The position numbers were made by a program, and so were the translations under genes. 64,000 nucleotides of DNA from NCBI RefSeq assembly GCF_000238295.3, contig NZ_AHCD03000034.1, positions 62,001 to 126,000 of the forward strand, in the 5' to 3' direction. Below are positions 62,868 to 64,000 of the stretch, one piece after another. Numbering within the stretch: position 1 is the stretch's first letter; each line of letters begins with the position of its first letter. This DNA comes from Pseudoalteromonas rubra (GTDB lineage: Bacteria > Pseudomonadota > Gammaproteobacteria > Enterobacterales > Alteromonadaceae). The notes under the pieces are model-generated. The model was not told where the DNA came from and made no database searches. It saw only the letters and a list, made by a program, of their open reading frames with translations.

Positions 62868-64000
62868 TTAAGACTCCTGAATTAATCCATACGGGCGCTT
62901 GGCCGCGCGCTGCACTTTAACCGGTGCAGGTAACTTCACAGGCCAGATTTTTAGTGTCAGACGGGTCCACCACTCATCCAGATATAAACCGGCAAACAGC
63001 ACCACTGATACCCTTTGCACCCGAGGATCCGCTGCTCTGTAGGTCAACAACCAGTTCAACGCAAACAAGCTGACAAACAACATCATCACCACACTATCGG
63101 CTGCACTCATGGGAGCTTCGTGTAGAAAGACCTCAGCAAACACAGTGTGAGCCAACAGAGTTTTCATTGCAGCATAGCTGGCCAACAGCACGACACAGAC
63201 TGCCAGCACACCTGCCCAGGGAAGGCTATGATGCGCACTGCTGCGCTGCGCCAGAAGCAGCGTAAATGACATTGCCAGCAGGGCCCACATACTCAGCGCC
63301 GTACCCTGCCCCACGAACCAATATGTCACGGCAACCAAGCTCACGCTCAGCAGCGCCGCACCCAGCCAGCGTGTGCGCGACGGCGTAACAGGGGCCGCCA
63401 GACGGGCTTGCAGGTTATCCCGAACCGCATGCCCGGAGTTAAGAAAAGCATGCGCTTTGTACACTGAATGAGCTAATAAATGTAGCAATGCCAATTCATA
63501 TAACCCCAGCGCACATTCAACCAACATCAAACCCATTTGTGCACTGGTCGACCAGGCAAGCCGCACTTTAACGCTTACCCGGGTTGTCATGATCAGCGCC
63601 GCCAGCACCGTTGTCAGACCGCCTGTCAGTAACAGCAACCACTGGGCGGCTGCAACCTGCATCACCACAGGCGCAAACACTATCATTAAAAAACCACCCA
63701 GATTGATAACACCCGCATGTAATAAAGCACTGACTGGCGTAGGGGCTTCTACCACCTGCATGAGCCAGCCGTGCACCGGCAGCTGCGCACATTTCATCAG
63801 TGCGACTATTACCAGCATGACTGCGGCAATCTGGGTGTAAACACTGACTTCAGGGTTGGGACCCTGATAATGTGCCAGAATCTCGGTCAGCAAAAAGGTA
63901 CCGTGCGCCTGGTACAAGCACAGCACGGCAATCAGCAACGCCAGCTCAGCCAGACGGGCCAGAATGAACTTTTTATGTGCTCCCAGTGCAGCTCGGGGGC
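62868..64000 (-). CDS. dabB: Inorganic carbon transporter membrane subunit DabB (5' end outside window)
   Basis: Membrane subunit related to NADH dehydrogenase subunit 5/NuoL and antiporter Mrp proteins, coupling cation flow to DabA. About 377 residues are visible, with repeated hydrophobic segments and the conserved region LMKCAQLPVHGWLMQVVEAPTPVSALLHAGVINLGG, plus HLLAHSVYKAHAFLNSGHAV. The reading frame continues beyond 64000. The C-terminal end is LIQES. Its stop is one base before the dabA start. Confidence 0.92.
   Translation of the reverse strand, partial: PRAALGAHKKFILARLAELALLIAVLCLYQAHGTFLLTEILAHYQGPNPEVSVYTQIAAVMLVIVALMKCAQLPVHGWLMQVVEAPTPVSALLHAGVINLGGFLMIVFAPVVMQVAAAQWLLLLTGGLTTVLAALIMTTRVSVKVRLAWSTSAQMGLMLVECALGLYELALLHLLAHSVYKAHAFLNSGHAVRDNLQARLAAPVTPSRTRWLGAALLSVSLVAVTYWFVGQGTALSMWALLAMSFTLLLAQRSSAHHSLPWAGVLAVCVVLLASYAAMKTLLAHTVFAEVFLHEAPMSAADSVVMMLFVSLFALNWLLTYRAADPRVQRVSVVLFAGLYLDEWWTRLTLKIWPVKLPAPVKVQRAAKRPYGLIQES

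Overview
The window reads as a chromosomal segment of a marine gammaproteobacterium, most likely Pseudoalteromonas or a close Alteromonadales relative. This is inferred from the order rlmE-ftsH-folP-glmM-tpiA-secG-tRNA-Leu, a sodium-motor motY gene, a bepA/arsC/wrbA-like/DUF2069 block, a ratA-rnfH/smpB block, a tmRNA whose tag reads ANDDNYALAA, and a short leader-type peptide ending in VAGG as seen in that genus. Almost everything is ordinary dense bacterial coding sequence with moderate GC. No phage, insertion sequence with an intact transposase, or CRISPR array is visible.

Layout. 0-4.8 kb: queE (cut by the window edge) divergent from queC, a small PspB-like membrane protein, a RimK-type ligase and a HelD-type helicase. 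4.9-10.3 kb: a segment in which tpiA-secG occurs three times. One 1,456-bp unit is tandemly duplicated and there is a third partial copy. Two tRNA-Leu(GAG) genes lie in it, and a truncated glmM sits beside the intact one. 10.3-14.5 kb: the conserved folP, ftsH, rlmE and yhbY genes. 14.5-20.5 kb: a secreted serine hydrolase, a lipoprotein, an RstAB-like two-component pair and an NSS-family transporter. 20.5-28 kb: a MITE-like element, a second exact tandem duplication (1,495 bp, pgl plus the 3' half of zwf), intact zwf, pgi, and a divergent LacI-family regulator. Two palindromic operators lie in the pgi/LacI gap.

28-44 kb is core housekeeping: an unusual cysteine desulfurase/degenerate metallo-beta-lactamase/rhodanese fusion, a PerM-like permease with a TusA-like partner, bepA, arsC, a WrbA-like flavoprotein, rnfH-ratA, smpB, fabB, mnmC, motY, rnt and a FapA-type protein. 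ssrA follows at 44.6 kb. 45-60 kb is the accessory part: a serine hydrolase, DUF3019 and MipA/OmpV genes that share 10-bp-phased TACCAA arrays at nearly the same distance from two start codons; orphan lipoprotein and DUF6348 genes; secreted proteins; a TPR-GGDEF cyclase; a type III polyketide synthase; a candidate RiPP precursor; a GlxA regulator translationally coupled to an S41 peptidase; and a solute-binding protein. 60.4-64 kb holds dabA and the start-truncated dabB of an inorganic-carbon uptake system.

The strongest second-look items are the two exact tandem duplications with blunt junctions (recent amplification or assembly artefact), the tRNA-Leu copy with a mismatched acceptor stem, the three-domain sulfur-transfer fusion, the phased TACCAA regulatory arrays, and the polyketide synthase/RiPP-like neighbourhood. 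Comparisons were done by eye, so statements of identity between repeats rest on that reading.
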